From Lactuca virosa (Eukaryota > Streptophyta > Magnoliopsida > Asterales > Asteraceae): a stretch of 64,000 bases of DNA. Of this stretch, positions 36,036 to 46,646 are shown piece by piece. How positions within the stretch are numbered: the first letter of the stretch is position 1; each line of letters starts with the position of its first letter. The notes under the pieces are model-generated. The model was not told the DNA's origin and ran no database searches. It was given only the letters and a program-made list of their open reading frames with translations. The stretch is taken from the NCBI GenBank assembly GCA_928212115.1, contig CAKMRJ010005634.1, positions 176,730,974-176,794,973 of the forward strand, given 5' to 3'. The translations under genes were made by a program, and so were the position numbers.

Positions 36036-36484
36036 GTATGCTATGCTATTTCCACTTTAGTTCATTCTACTACTAATTTCATGTTCCTTTGGACTATGAG
36101 TAGTATAAGGTTGAAGAGAGGGGTAAAAATGTCATTCCTAACAAACAATCCATAATTGGTGATGGATCAAAGGTTTTAAATAATTATATCTCTATTTATC
36201 AGCTTGGTTTTTTATTTAATTTTTATATAATCTAATTTATGTTAGTGTCTGTGGCAAATTGGCAGAAGATGACAGGTGCATGTGTGTATTAATAAGAAGA
36301 TATCAAAAGTGGTAACTCTCTCAAAGTAGCTCGCTTGCATTAGCTATAATCTTGTAAGTTAGTTTTAACATTTTTCTTATGTGGATAATTGTAGATGATG
36401 ATAAATATTGATTCTGTTTTTTGTTTGAAAAAAGGGATGCTTTACCAAATTTAGGGGTGGCTTGGAAGTCTTCAAATGCTTTTA

Positions 36485-36915
36485 TATTATTTGGGGGTGG
36501 CCTGGACAAAAGGACTGTACATTGTGCACTGTGGTATGGATCAGTATGTTCTCCATCTCTCACTTGATTATAATTTATAGAGTAAATTACCCAAATGCTT
36601 TTATATTATTTAAGAAATGGATAGAAAAAGAATATAAAATGTCAATTTATGTATATAGGATGTTGCGATCAAGTTATTTGAATATCAAGAGTATCCAGAG
36701 GATTTGATGGTATCATTTAAACAGGAGGTAACTATTATTTTCGTAAGTAGCATCAAGCATGCTAATTATCATCTTTTCCATATTTCTTTTGATTTGTTTG
36801 TCTTATTTGTGATTCTCTCAAGGCACGAGGCATAAATTGTCTTCATCATTGCAACCCACCGATTATTCACCGTGATTTGAAGTCTTCAAATCTTCTTGTG
36901 GATAAGAATTGGACA
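36485..36915 (+). pseudogene. Captured Raf-like MAPKKK kinase exons
   Basis: Three pieces of a kinase domain in order. TVHCALWYGS near 36516 is the end of the Gly-rich loop. DVAIKLFEYQEYPEDLMVSF at about 36661-36728 has the ATP-binding Lys. RGINCLHHCNPPIIHRDLKS then SNLLVDKNW at about 36825-36912 is the catalytic loop with HRDLKSSN intact. The spacing suggests introns and deletions between them. The wording matches plant CTR1/EDR1-type Raf-like kinases. The last codons run directly into IWS1 sequence. Confidence 0.7.
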
Positions 36916-37370
36916 TGTTCAAGATGAGTAAGAAGAAGAAGAAGACCGAGAAAAGTGCTGCAGAGATTGCATTACTTGTTGAAAATGTGATGGCTGAACT
37001 TGAAGTTGTAGCAGAAGAAGATGCAGAGCTAAACAGACAATCAAAACCAGCTATTAATAAACTCAGAAAGTTGCCACTTCTAACTGAAGTACTATCTAAG
37101 TAAAGTCTTTTATTTGCAAAAGTCAAACATCTGTTACATAGTATTGTTTATATCATTTACCTTTTTAAATTCTTAATGCAGGAAACAACTTCAATTAGAG
37201 TTTCTAGATCATGGAGTTCTAGAAGATCCTAACTGAGGTAGGTATAGAATCAACCAGGATTAATTATATGCCTTTTTTATGTTGTTATAACTAATTATTA
37301 GTTGTTCTTATCCTCCAGTTCCCAATTGATTTAGATCAATATGATAGAAAAGAGCAATTAAAGAAAAGTG
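36913..37370 (+). pseudogene. Captured IWS1/SPN1 transcription-elongation factor exons
   Basis: Exon 1 (to about 37102) reads DMFKMSKKKKKTEKSAAEIA and RKLPLLTEVLSK. Exon 2 (37182-37236) reads KQLQLEFLDHGVLEDPN then a stop. Exon 3 (37318-37368) reads FPIDLDQYDRKEQLKKS. This is the TFIIS N-terminal-like domain of IWS1, which works with SPT6 and RNA polymerase II. GT-AG introns lie between the pieces, so genomic DNA rather than cDNA was captured. The junction with the kinase is within TGGACATG. Confidence 0.85.
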
Positions 37371-37659
37371 AGCACTATAAGGAAACTGTAATTGTTCTAT
37401 ATCCCCACCCTTTCTTTATACTACTTAAAGCCTTTAGAATTCTCTCCTTGTAAGCATTGTAAGAGTAATTTCAAGTTCCTTCCCTATATACCTGTTTCTT
37501 CTTACTTTGCTTGCTTCACTTAATTATTAATCATTTATTTTAGTGAGCATGTTTACATCTTTCTCCAACCATTTTCCTCATAATTTCTTAATTTTCCCAT
37601 TCTGCCCTTGTTGTGTTCTGAAACATTTTCTGTTTGTGTGGTAACATAACAATTAACAG

Positions 37660-37857
37660 GTTCACTGCATTTTCTGAGCTATTACCACTTCTGGCAGTGG
37701 GCACAACTCCATTGTTGAAGGTTGACAAGATTTGTCAACAAATCTCTACCACCACCCTTACCATTGATAATTCCATCGCATTCTCCACCCCTTTTTCTAC
37801 TTTCACCTCCACTGCATCTGCAAACCTTGAAGTCAAAAGTCCCTCAAGAATCCAGGT
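37660..37857 (+). pseudogene. Captured exon of unidentified gene
   Basis: A frame reading FTAFSELLPLLAVGTTPLLK then VDKICQQISTTTLTID ends at a GTACC donor-like site. It lies between IWS1 and TRRAP pieces, is open over about 65 codons and has an exon-like base composition. I do not recognise the protein. Confidence 0.4.
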
Positions 37858-38057
37858 ACCTTTTTATTTTTATTTTTTTACAATACAAATGTACAGACTT
37901 CCATTCGTTTGTTTATTATAGCTTAGCACCCTACTTTGACTGGAAAGTGTATCTTAATGAATTATGATTAGTATTATTAGTTTTACATATGTGATGTGAC
38001 ACTACAGTCATGATTGGTAGAAACTGAGAAGCATGTTGTCTCTTCATTTAAAGCAGG

Positions 38058-38451
38058 TATGGGGAGGTCCTTTGGTGGTTATGTTTCTGTTTCAGCTGTA
38101 TAATCGCCTTGTCCAGACTAATATACCTCAGTTGTTGCCTTTGATGGTTGCTGCTATCTCAGTCCCGGGTCCTGACAAGGTTTCACCTCATTTGAAGACC
38201 CACTTCACTGAGCTAAAAGGGGCTCAAGTTAAGGTAATTTTTATCAAGATCATTCTTTTATCATCCTTTTAAGTTTTAAATCATATTTGAAGATTATACA
38301 TTTATACCCTATCTTCTTCTTGCAGACTGTCTCTTTCCTGACTTACCTTTTGAAGAGCTTTGCTGATTATATCAGACCACACGAAGAAAGCATTTGTAAA
38401 AGCATTGTGAACCTGCTTGTTACTTGTTCAGACTCTGTTTCCATTAGAAAG
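38058..38451 (+). pseudogene. Captured TRRAP/TRA1 exons
   Basis: Exon 38058-38233 reads PLVVMFLFQLYNRLVQTNIP then QLLPLMVAAISVPGPDKV; a GT-AG intron follows to 38335. Exon 38336-38451 reads TVSFLTYLLKSFADYIRPHE then SICKSIVNLLVTCSD. This is the HEAT-repeat region of TRRAP (yeast Tra1), the giant activator-binding scaffold of the SAGA and NuA4 complexes. Both exons are open and their splice sites look intact. Less than 5% of the full protein is represented. Confidence 0.88.
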
Positions 38452-38555
38452 GTGATAAATACTATGATACAACTTCGATCTGGTACAACTTTGATATCTC
38501 TGTTTAAAGTGTCAAGAAAATTTCCTCCCCTTATTCTATGTGCTCTTTTTGTTAG

Positions 38556-38667
38556 GTGGAGCCAATTTTTGAGAAAGGTGTTGATCTGCCACCTATGGAT
38601 GAAGCCAATATTTTGTTGGTAAGTTTTTGTGTGACTTCTTTACTTCTTTCTGGAGATGCAACTGATA

Positions 38668-38729
<62 letters not shown>

Positions 38730-39017
38730 TTTTATATACCATGAGACTTATCTGTTATCTATACTTTCTTTGGTTATTTTCAGGTGAATGAATGTGAATC
38801 TATCTCCCATAGAATTGGTGAACTTATCTCTTTAGATGGTGAAAATGATCAGAAAACAAGTTCATATCCAAACATACCAAATGATTTTTTTGAAGAGATG
38901 GAATCTTCATGGAAAAACCGTGTTAAAAAGATCCATCTAAAAGAATCATATGAAGAGGTTGATAAAGCTGCTGAAGCCTTATCTTTAGCAGTAAGTGTTC
39001 TTCCTTTGCTTCCATAG

Positions 39018-39070
<53 letters not shown>

Positions 39071-39312
39071 CTTGTAGTAAGTTAACAGATGCCAGGTGGC
39101 ATTTTTTGTAAGGTTACAGAAGATTTCCTTCCTATAATTTCAAGAATAAAAGCTACCACAACACCATTTGGAGGTGAGAGAGGAGAAATCACATATGCAC
39201 GTGAGCATAAATCTGTTTGGTTTAAAGGAAAAAGATTTGCTCCTTCTGTTTGGGCTAATACCCCTGGAGAAGAACAAATAAAACAACTCAAACCTTCGCA
39301 TGAATGGTGAGG
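38556..39312 (+). pseudogene. Captured MSH1 exons
   Basis: 38785-38990 reads ISHRIGELISLDGENDQKTS, then FFEEMESSWKNRVKKIHLKE and EEVDKAAEALSLAV. After an intron with a (TTA)n tract, 39113-39310 reads TEDFLPIISRIKATTTPFGG and REHKSVWFKGKRFAPSVW. This is the middle domain of plant MSH1, the organelle-targeted MutS homologue that limits mitochondrial and plastid recombination. The ATPase and GIY-YIG parts are absent. A small exon at 38556-38618 (VEPIFEKGVDLPPMDEANIL) may be MSH1 or another gene. A (TA)n tract lies in the intron at 38668-38727. Confidence 0.85.
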
Positions 39313-39398
39313 TATGTATATGTATAAAATATAAAATATAAAATATAAATATCACCATATTTCATACCAACAAATACTAATTTATAAGTGTGTATACA

Positions 39399-40127
39399 GG
39401 TGACTACTCATTTTCTGAAAATGGTGACTTTACTTGATGATAGTGTTGGCCAATATGTGGAGTTACAGTTTGAAAGAGGTGGAACACCTTTAACTGTTCA
39501 GTTAAAGGTAAGTAACTATATTCTCTAATTCTCTAGAATCATGCCAAGATTTTGTAAAAGTCAAAATACTAGTCAATGATACTAAAATTCTCCATATGTT
39601 ATTGTTATCTTCAGGTGGAAGATTTGCACTCCATAACTCCAAACCATTTTCTTGAAGTTAGTGGTGCTGTTATACACCCTCTCTCCTATCAATAGGCTAG
39701 GAATTTTTGTTTTCACTGTGGTCTTGTATATGTATCAGAACTTGGGTAAGTAATAAGTTAAGTTAAGTTGTTTAAAATTTATTTAGTATGATAGCTTAAC
39801 TTTTGGCATATATATGCAGTTACATGTTGTATAGAGCAGGAGTCCCACGACATGCTATTATCAACAAGTTAGCAAATAAAGACATTTCAAATCTTCAAGA
39901 CTTGATCAATGTTCTTTCTAATTTATGTAAAGGAGCTAGGGTTCCTTTAGAATACATAAGCTATACAAATAGGCATAGGAGGAAGTCTGTTCTTGTTACA
40001 GTTGATCACCATGAGTGGTATCCACCACCTCAGGCTTAAAAGGTCCCTCCCTTCTTATAAATGGCGTAACAAGACCCATGCCTCTAGTTAGGATTTTGGA
40101 AGTTGAGCTTTATCCTACTTTGCTTTC
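39399..40127 (+). pseudogene. Captured DEG7 (Do-like protease 7) exons
   Basis: Exon 39399-39507 reads FLKMVTLLDDSVGQYVELQF. Exon 39615-39745 reads LHSITPNHFLEVSGAVIHPL and has one stop replacing Gln (SYQ-stop-ARNF). Exon 39821-40038 reads GYMLYRAGVPRHAIINKLAN and KGARVPLEYISYTNRHRRKS. 40060-40127 reads TRPMPLVRILEVELYPTLLS. These are internal PDZ/protease-repeat segments of DEG7; the catalytic N-terminus is missing. Introns are retained. The first exon joins MSH1 across an intron. Confidence 0.85.
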
Positions 40128-40218
40128 TGATAGAGAATGGGTCCTATATAAATATAGGGGAAAAGATGGAGGGACTTATTTGGAATATTTGTTATTTACT
40201 GTTTTACCCCCCTATTCT

Positions 40219-40445
40219 AGGTGGCGAAATAATACCACGTTCTGTTCTTCTTTGTGCCTTTGAAGGTGTATGATTCTCATCTCATCTTCATCTTTATCTT
40301 CATCTATGAGGGCAAATTTGTAAAAAGTGTTTAATGTTTAATTACAGATACCTTAGTTGTTGTGTGCACTTGGGGATGGACATCTTTTGAACTTTTTACT
40401 CAACACAAGCACAGGGGAATTAACAGACAGGAAAAAGGTGTCACT
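40219..40445 (+). pseudogene. Captured DDB1 exons
   Basis: 40219-40265 reads GGEIIPRSVLLCAFEG, then a GT-AG intron. 40348-40445 continues LLCALGDGHLLNFLLNTSTG then ELTDRKKVSL, with a stop replacing Tyr just after the intron. This is a beta-propeller segment of DDB1, the CUL4 ubiquitin-ligase adaptor. The DEG7 to DDB1 change occurs within 40128-40218, an unassigned stretch that ends in an acceptor-like CTATTCTAG. Confidence 0.85.
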
Positions 40446-40575
40446 TAGGAAAGAATTAAGAATGTTGTCACAGGCTGCAAGAGATGCTAGAGCCCTTAGA
40501 GAAGCTAAGGACAAACTGGAGAAGTGAGTTGAAGAGCTGACATGGAGATTAGACTTTGAAAATCATTTGAGGGTA
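40446..40575 (+). pseudogene. Captured myosin XI neck/coiled-coil scrap
   Basis: Reads LRMLSQAARDARALREAKDK, LEK, a stop, VEELTWRLDFENHLR. The pattern AAR-x-x-x-ALxxAKxKLEKxVEELTWRL is characteristic of the junction between IQ motifs and coiled coil in plant class XI myosins. Joined directly to DDB1 sequence without an intron. Confidence 0.65.
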
Positions 40576-40800
40576 TATTTGTTTTATATTTCTTGTATCT
40601 AATTAGTTTGTAAATTTTTGTTACAACTTCTATTGATTTGTTTTATCTTTCCATGGAAGGATTATTTGTATGACATTAAATTTTATGCAATGGATTGTAT
40701 TTTTTGTATATGATATTTTATTTTCTATTATGAGACATTAAATACAAATTTAATTTGAAAATTAGTAAATCTATAAATAATATTTTTTTTAAACATTTAA

Positions 40801-41141
40801 AATTATGATACGCAAAAATGTGTGTCATCTTCATTTATGACATGGCCTTTCTTGACAGGGGCTTTAATGATACGCAATGCGAGTCGTAAGGTTACGACAC
40901 GCAAATGCATGTCATCTTTCTTTATGACAGAGCCTTCCTTGATACGCAAAGCGTGCCGTAAACGCGCGTCATAAATGTGTGTCGTAATTACGCATCGTAA
41001 ATGCGTGTCGTAAATAGACGACACGCAAAAGCGTGTCGTCTCTCGTTATGACAGGGCCTTTCTTGACACGTATTTGGGCGTCGTCTGAGCGTTTTACGAC
41101 ACGCATTACGCGTCGTAAAAGGCTGTTTTTCTAGTAGTGTA
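40801..41141. repeat. CACTA right subterminal repeats
   Basis: At least eight variants of ACGACACGCAAATGCGTGTC with ATGACAGGGCCTTTCTTGAC spacers. At 41017-41040 GACGACACGC and GCGTGTCGTC form a perfect 10-bp stem around AAAA. The words match the left array in type (ACACGCA) but are more numerous here. Confidence 0.8.
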
Positions 41142-43729
41142 TTTCCGACTATTATTCATTTTCATATACCTATGTGACTTAAGGCAGCATTTTCTCAAAG
41201 CTTGGCGACAAGTACAAGCCTTGTAGCCATGACGCGCCATTGCGAGATTTTTAGAACATTGTAAATTAGTGATCACAATTATTGAACATACATTGAACAA
41301 TACAAATATAATCTTCTATTATTATCGAAAATAGAAATTACATTTTGGATGACTATTGCTAAATTACGACACACGCCTTGTAATTTAGCATTTACAAAGG
41401 AATACTAGAATAACGGAAAGTCTTCTATGTGAACTCTTCCGACCTGATAATAAACTTGAGAATACATGCATTAAGATACATCAACAAAAGATTGTTGGTG
41501 AGTTCTACAGGTTTTGACACAAAGTACTTTTGTAACCAAAAATGTTTTATAAAATGTTAGCTAGTTGACCAACTTTTATAAATCCGTACTAATTTAATCA
41601 AAAGTATAAAATATATTTGTTATAAAAGTGTTTTTGGACTCATATATAAATATTGTTTGCTCAAATCCAAAGTACAACATTTGAAAAATATAAAAGTAAT
41701 TAAAACTTATATCAAACTTTACCGTTTCTATGATCAATTGTATTTTATATAAAGATTTTGAATATCAAGTTATGTAAAATAAAGAATTGTCACACCTTGT
41801 GAAAGTATAAAATAATCAACTGCACTCTCGTAATTTTGTACAAGTGGCTGTATCGTTTATTTGTATAACTTATAAATTTTGAGTTTATAAAACTAGTATG
41901 GTCGTATCGTAGTATTTATTAAGTGTCATCTTATTTAATTTGGAATCGACATCCATTCAGTGGGACAAAATCTTCCTACATAAACATTGTGTTTACGTGT
42001 CACAATAATTCTTAAGTATCATATTAAACATTTATGTTTGTGTCAGGAGAATTTGTTTCACTAAAAATGATTTCGTACAAAAATGAAAGGTTTGTATAAA
42101 TAACTTATTAAATGTAAGTTAATAAACTTTATTTAGTCGGGTCATGAATTTAATTAAGTATATGACTTAATTTTAGTAATGACACTTATCATTATGAGTC
42201 ACAACTATCCAATTATGTATTATCTCTTTCAATTTCTATATGTCAACAAAACCCCGCAATCCTATTTCAGATCTATACGGTAACGAAAAAAATCAGTGAT
42301 CTATAACGAGCTCATAACAGAACTGTGACTCGAAGCCTCTGCACCAGCACTACAAAGGGGAGTGTTGAAAGTCCACATCAACGCTTAGTAAACGGCGTGG
42401 AATAAGTAGTATCGAAACGTCAACGCCTATTTTTGACTCGTCATACGATGGTTGTAGCTAGAAACTGTTGGCCTGATGTCTACCCGTATAAATCGGTACC
42501 GTCGATCTATACATGACGTTCCACGTTCCATAGCGATTAACGATTATAACGCAGAGGACATTGACTAAAACATACAATCATTGTGTAGACAAAAACATAG
42601 CCCATATATCTTAGAAAAATGATTCTAGCTCCTATGACTTTTAGAAACGAACATTGCTCATATAGAAAGTCTCGTGAGTGTTGGATCCTAACAATGTGTC
42701 TAGGCTTCCTAATCCTAAGTTTTTTATTATAAGTTCATTGAACACCTAACATAGTCTAAAAAAGCTAGTTCTAAGTTACCAAACATAGTCTAAAAAAGAT
42801 TAACAAAGTATGGAGATTTGTTAATTATTAAAACAAAACAAATTATTAGACCTTAAACTCAACAACGCATGTTGTCTATGAATCTTATTAGTCAAACCAT
42901 TACATGATTGAGTGTCGAAACAAGAAAAGGGGTTATCTCGTACTGATTATTAATTTATATATACACGAAAACATCATATTTGATTAATCTAAAAAATAAA
43001 AATATATTTGTGGGATTAATTAATAGCTGAAAAACAAGATAATAAGTTAGTTATTAGATGATAAGCTAACAAATAAAAATATAGTTTGATAACCATGAAA
43101 AAAAAAATTAATGATTCATATAAATCACTTAGTGGGAAATGGCCCGAAAAAATTCAACCAGTGATTATTTTTATTATAGGATCTATATAATGATAAAATA
43201 GTTAAAATATATAAAAATGACGTTTAGAAGATTGATTTTTTTTAGAATTAATAAATAATATATTTAGGAGAATTATATAAAAATCTCCATAAGATCGTTG
43301 AAACGCTAGTATAACTATTTTTTTGAAAAGTTAATGTAAGACATATTTTTTGTTTTGTCAAACAAGACACTCAAAAAAATTCAAAAAATAAACTAACTTA
43401 TGAGTTATTTGTGGCGCATGAAATATAACATAAGTGCATACATGTATGATGTTTATAAACAAGTTAGACGTACGTAGGTCTCTTGTACATGCAAAAAATT
43501 TACATACTAAAGTTATAGATAAATGTAAGTTGTTAAATGAAATAAGTCATTTCAATCGGTGGTGGAGCCAGAGTCAAAGTAAAGATGTATCCCAAACCGA
43601 TGAGTTCGGTTTTTCGTTTTTTTGGTTTTCCAAACTCAGTTTCGTGTTTAAACCCAAACTCATTCGAAAGTTTAACTTGCTGAGAATTTAGAAGCTTGTA
43701 TTGCTCATATAACAGATGTATAGGAGCTA

Positions 43730-43905
43730 TGTTTTATGTTATGGCCGATGTGGGACATTTTAGAATTATAAAAAAAAAAGTTGAAGGGATATATGATAGA
43801 AACTGATAAAAAAATACACCCATGTCAAGGCCGAGATTCGAAATATGAACATCCAAGTTAAAAGTCCAACGTTTTACCACCTAGACAACTTAGTACCTTT
43901 GTTTA
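43730..43905 (-). mobile_element. Possible tRNA-derived SINE relic
   Basis: The minus strand near 43905-43836 reads GTTGTCTAGGTGGTAAAACG, then TTGGACTTTTAACTTGG and TTTCGAATC, like a worn tRNA-Lys-type head with A and B box positions. A poly-T/A stretch follows. No target duplication found. Confidence 0.35.
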
Positions 43906-43930
43906 ATTTTCACAACATCATAATATAATA

Positions 43931-43936
<6 letters not shown>

Positions 43937-43994
<58 letters not shown>
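43937..43994. repeat. (TA)n microsatellite
   Basis: About 58 bp of uninterrupted TA. A second tract of about 45 bp is at 44347-44391. Confidence 0.95.
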
Positions 43995-43996
<2 letters not shown>

Positions 43997-44347
43997 CTGC
44001 ATAATGCTATATAAAATCCCTTTATATAGATGCGAAAATAAATGTTAGTAAGAAGATTTGAAGTTGCAAGCTCCAGAAAAACACTCTATTGTCATAACCA
44101 CATAAACCAACTACGACTTTTGTTATTAATTCGCTAAACATATTTATATTAAGGACTGCAACATAAACAAAATTTTCCGGAAAAAATTTATACTACTGAA
44201 ATTTTTTTGAGGGGCATCCCGGGATACCCCATGATCCAATGAAGATCCGCCCATGATTTCAATATGTACTTTTAAATAGTTGATTGGTTTAAATCATTTT
44301 TTTTAAAATGATTTTTAGCTTGATTATGACATTACAACAACCTCCTC

Positions 44348-44392
<45 letters not shown>

Positions 44393-44540
44393 CTCATAAA
44401 TCATATCTTTAAAGATGTGTATTTAGAATAACGATATACATATTTTTCCTGATAAATGTTAACCACAAAACTGCCACATATAATTAATAGTGTGTAGATC
44501 AGATTAGATAGACATATGCCAACCTGATTTAGTAAATGTT

Positions 44541-46646
44541 TGAAACATCCCGAAAATCATGACAAAAAATTTTCGTTTTACTTTATTAAATAAACCATAG
44601 TTATCAAATCATCTCATCAAAACATAAGTCATACTATCTCAAAACATCATATCAAACACATGTCAATATATGAGAGTAAAATATCCTAGGCTAAATATCT
44701 TGGTTTGTGTAATGCAGTCATCCCAAGCTCTTTGCTACCAGAAGTACCTAAAATCAAAAACTGAAACTGTAAGCACGAAGCTTAGTGAGTCTCCCCAAAC
44801 TAGCACATACCATACACATAATCACATAATAACATATCATGGGGCCCGCCCGCTTCATCGGGCCCAGCCCGACATCGAACAGAATCCGGCATCGGTCCCC
44901 ACCCGGCATCGGATAGAGTCCGGTATCGAGAAAAGCTCGGTATAAATATAAACATATCAACATATACACATAAATAATCACATAACATAAACATATAAAC
45001 GTTCCTCGGGCCCCGCCCGGCATCGGACCAAAATCCGGAAGCATACAAACATTCATCAAGCATTGTCTGGCATTGGACCATAATCCGGAAACATACAAAA
45101 GAGACACATGCAAGAATCACGAAGACATCAAGAATACAAAGATTCCTCGGGCACCGCCAGACATCGGATCGGAATCCGGAAACATATAAACCTACATCTG
45201 GTACTGCCCGACATCGGACCTTGGTCCGGAACATACTAGCATACATATATGAGTCGGCATTAGTGCCTTCGACCCGTTCATACAGGAGGAAACTCACCTC
45301 GCAAAGCTGAATGCAGAATCTTACGGTAAGGAATCTCTAACGGCTGTCCCGATGACTCCCCGAGCTATTATTACCAAAATAACTCTTAGTCAAAATCCAA
45401 TAATCCTTCTTAGGGTAAAATAACCATTTTACCCCTGATCTAATTTGGTCCATGAACAAGGCCCAAATCCATAACATGAAAGGTCCAATTCTATATAGCC
45501 TTTCCAAGCCCACTAATGGCCCGATTTTCAAAATTGGGCCCAACTCCTCAAATGGGCCTTCCCTTAAGCCCAAACATATTCTTAGCCCAAAACAACTGAT
45601 TCCTGATGGCCCACTATGTCCTAAAATAGCAAAGTCCACAAAATGGCCCAACCTGAGGCCCATATAACGAAAACCCAAATCCAGTGAGTACGCGGGGCGT
45701 ACTCCTCTGTACGCTAAGCGTACAGGCTGCATGACTTGTACGTTGTGCGTACGGGCTTGTACGCCCAACGTACTACCCTGTTAAGCCATAATCTCCAAAA
45801 GGCTTAATCCCTTAAGACCTTAAGTCCAACGCAGATTTGAGTCCAATAAAGTGTCTTAACCCATAAATTCAATTACTTGGTGGCTTGCAAACCACCAAAT
45901 GGACCCAAACTTGAAATTTGGCAACTAACTTCCATGGAAATGACTAAAATTCATGCATGGCCACAATAAGACCTTCAAGATGGGAACTTTTCTGTTCTTG
46001 GGACCCATATAACACTAAGGGTGGCAACCCTAAGCCTAGAAACGGATTTGGACCATAAAAATCCATTCTTGGGACCAAAAAGGTCCAAAACACCATTATC
46101 ATAGATCTAAGCATACATGAGGCAAGTTGTGAGCTTTTTACCTCAAATGAGTGCTAAATGGTGATGATATCTCAGATCCTTGAGCTCAAGCTACTCAAGT
46201 TCTTCTTCACCAACTTCTTCTTTTTTCCTTCCAAGCTTCAAGCCACTAAAATGGACTTCACAAGATTAAAATCACACAAAGATGAAGAAGGTTAGGTTTT
46301 TAGGGTTTCTGAGTCAAGGTGGTTGGTAATGAGGCTAGGGTTTGGGACATAATGAGGTATTTATAAGGCTTAGACCCTAAAAATTAGGGTTTTGAGTCTT
46401 CTTGCATACGCTGTGCGTACTCCTTGGTACGATGCGCGTACGCGTATCGATCCCCCACATCCAAGGCTTCCACTACGCGCCGCGTAAGCCAAGCTTACGC
46501 CCCATCATACGTCTTTAGACAACCCAATTATATAATGGCCCACTCATTAAGGGCCCAACTCAATAATCCAACATTAATATCATAGTCCAACAATTAATTA
46601 CAAAGAAATTGAATAATTATCATTACCTCAAGTCACGGGTGTTACA
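44541..46646 (-). mobile_element. Solo gypsy LTR with TSD ATGTT
   Basis: 2,106 bp. On the minus strand it starts TGTAACACCCGTGAC and ends CGGGATGTTTCA. Exact ATGTT duplications lie at 44536-44540 and 46647-46651. It holds GAGTACGCGGGGCGTACTC at 45686-45704 with three more GTACGC-type palindromes to 45770, further copies near 46405-46500, and the conserved ACTCACTAAGCTT(T/C)GTGCTT block at 44771-44790. Minus-strand frames of 110-165 codons here are within the repeats and are not genes. Confidence 0.9.
44840..45240 (-). repeat. GC-rich tandem repeats in solo LTR
   Basis: Six to seven units of the form GCCCGGCATCGGACCAAAATCC with GGAAACATA spacers, at irregular 35-70-bp intervals. GGTCCGATGCCGGGC-type inverted symmetry is present. 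Position in the LTR corresponds to the GACCAGGAGGTGGCTCC array of the 16001 LTR. Confidence 0.75.

Larger units (their letters stand above)
34723..41141. mobile_element. Complete non-autonomous CACTA element carrying host-gene fragments
   Basis: A 6,419-bp element with ends CACTACAAAATAAACA and, inverted, CACTACTAGAAAAACA; the imperfect TIR extends about 30 bp to a shared GACGCG. The 3-bp target duplication TAT is exact (34720-34722 and 41142-41144), as for En/Spm. Subterminal repeat arrays occupy both ends. No TNPA/TNPD-like frame is visible, so it would need transposase in trans. The interior is a chain of exon-intron fragments from unrelated plant genes, all on the plus strand. Confidence 0.92.
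41142..44540. other. AT-rich relic DNA, no gene
   Basis: The first few hundred bases continue the LTR of element C that the CACTA element interrupted. Beyond that I find no domain, element ends or frame above about 85 codons. Two (TA)n tracts are at 43937-43994 and 44347-44391. A possible SINE lies within. Confidence 0.5.

Noticed and set aside
36863..37126. Ser-rich minus-strand frame of 87 codons
   Set aside because: Antisense shadow of the IWS1 exon.
43730..43905. Functional tRNA gene
   Set aside because: A- and B-box matches are degenerate and no cloverleaf can be completed; SINE relic at most.
44754..45768. Minus-strand frames of 119, 165 and 143 codons
   Set aside because: They run through the GC-rich tandem repeats and palindromes of a solo LTR; no domain or start context.
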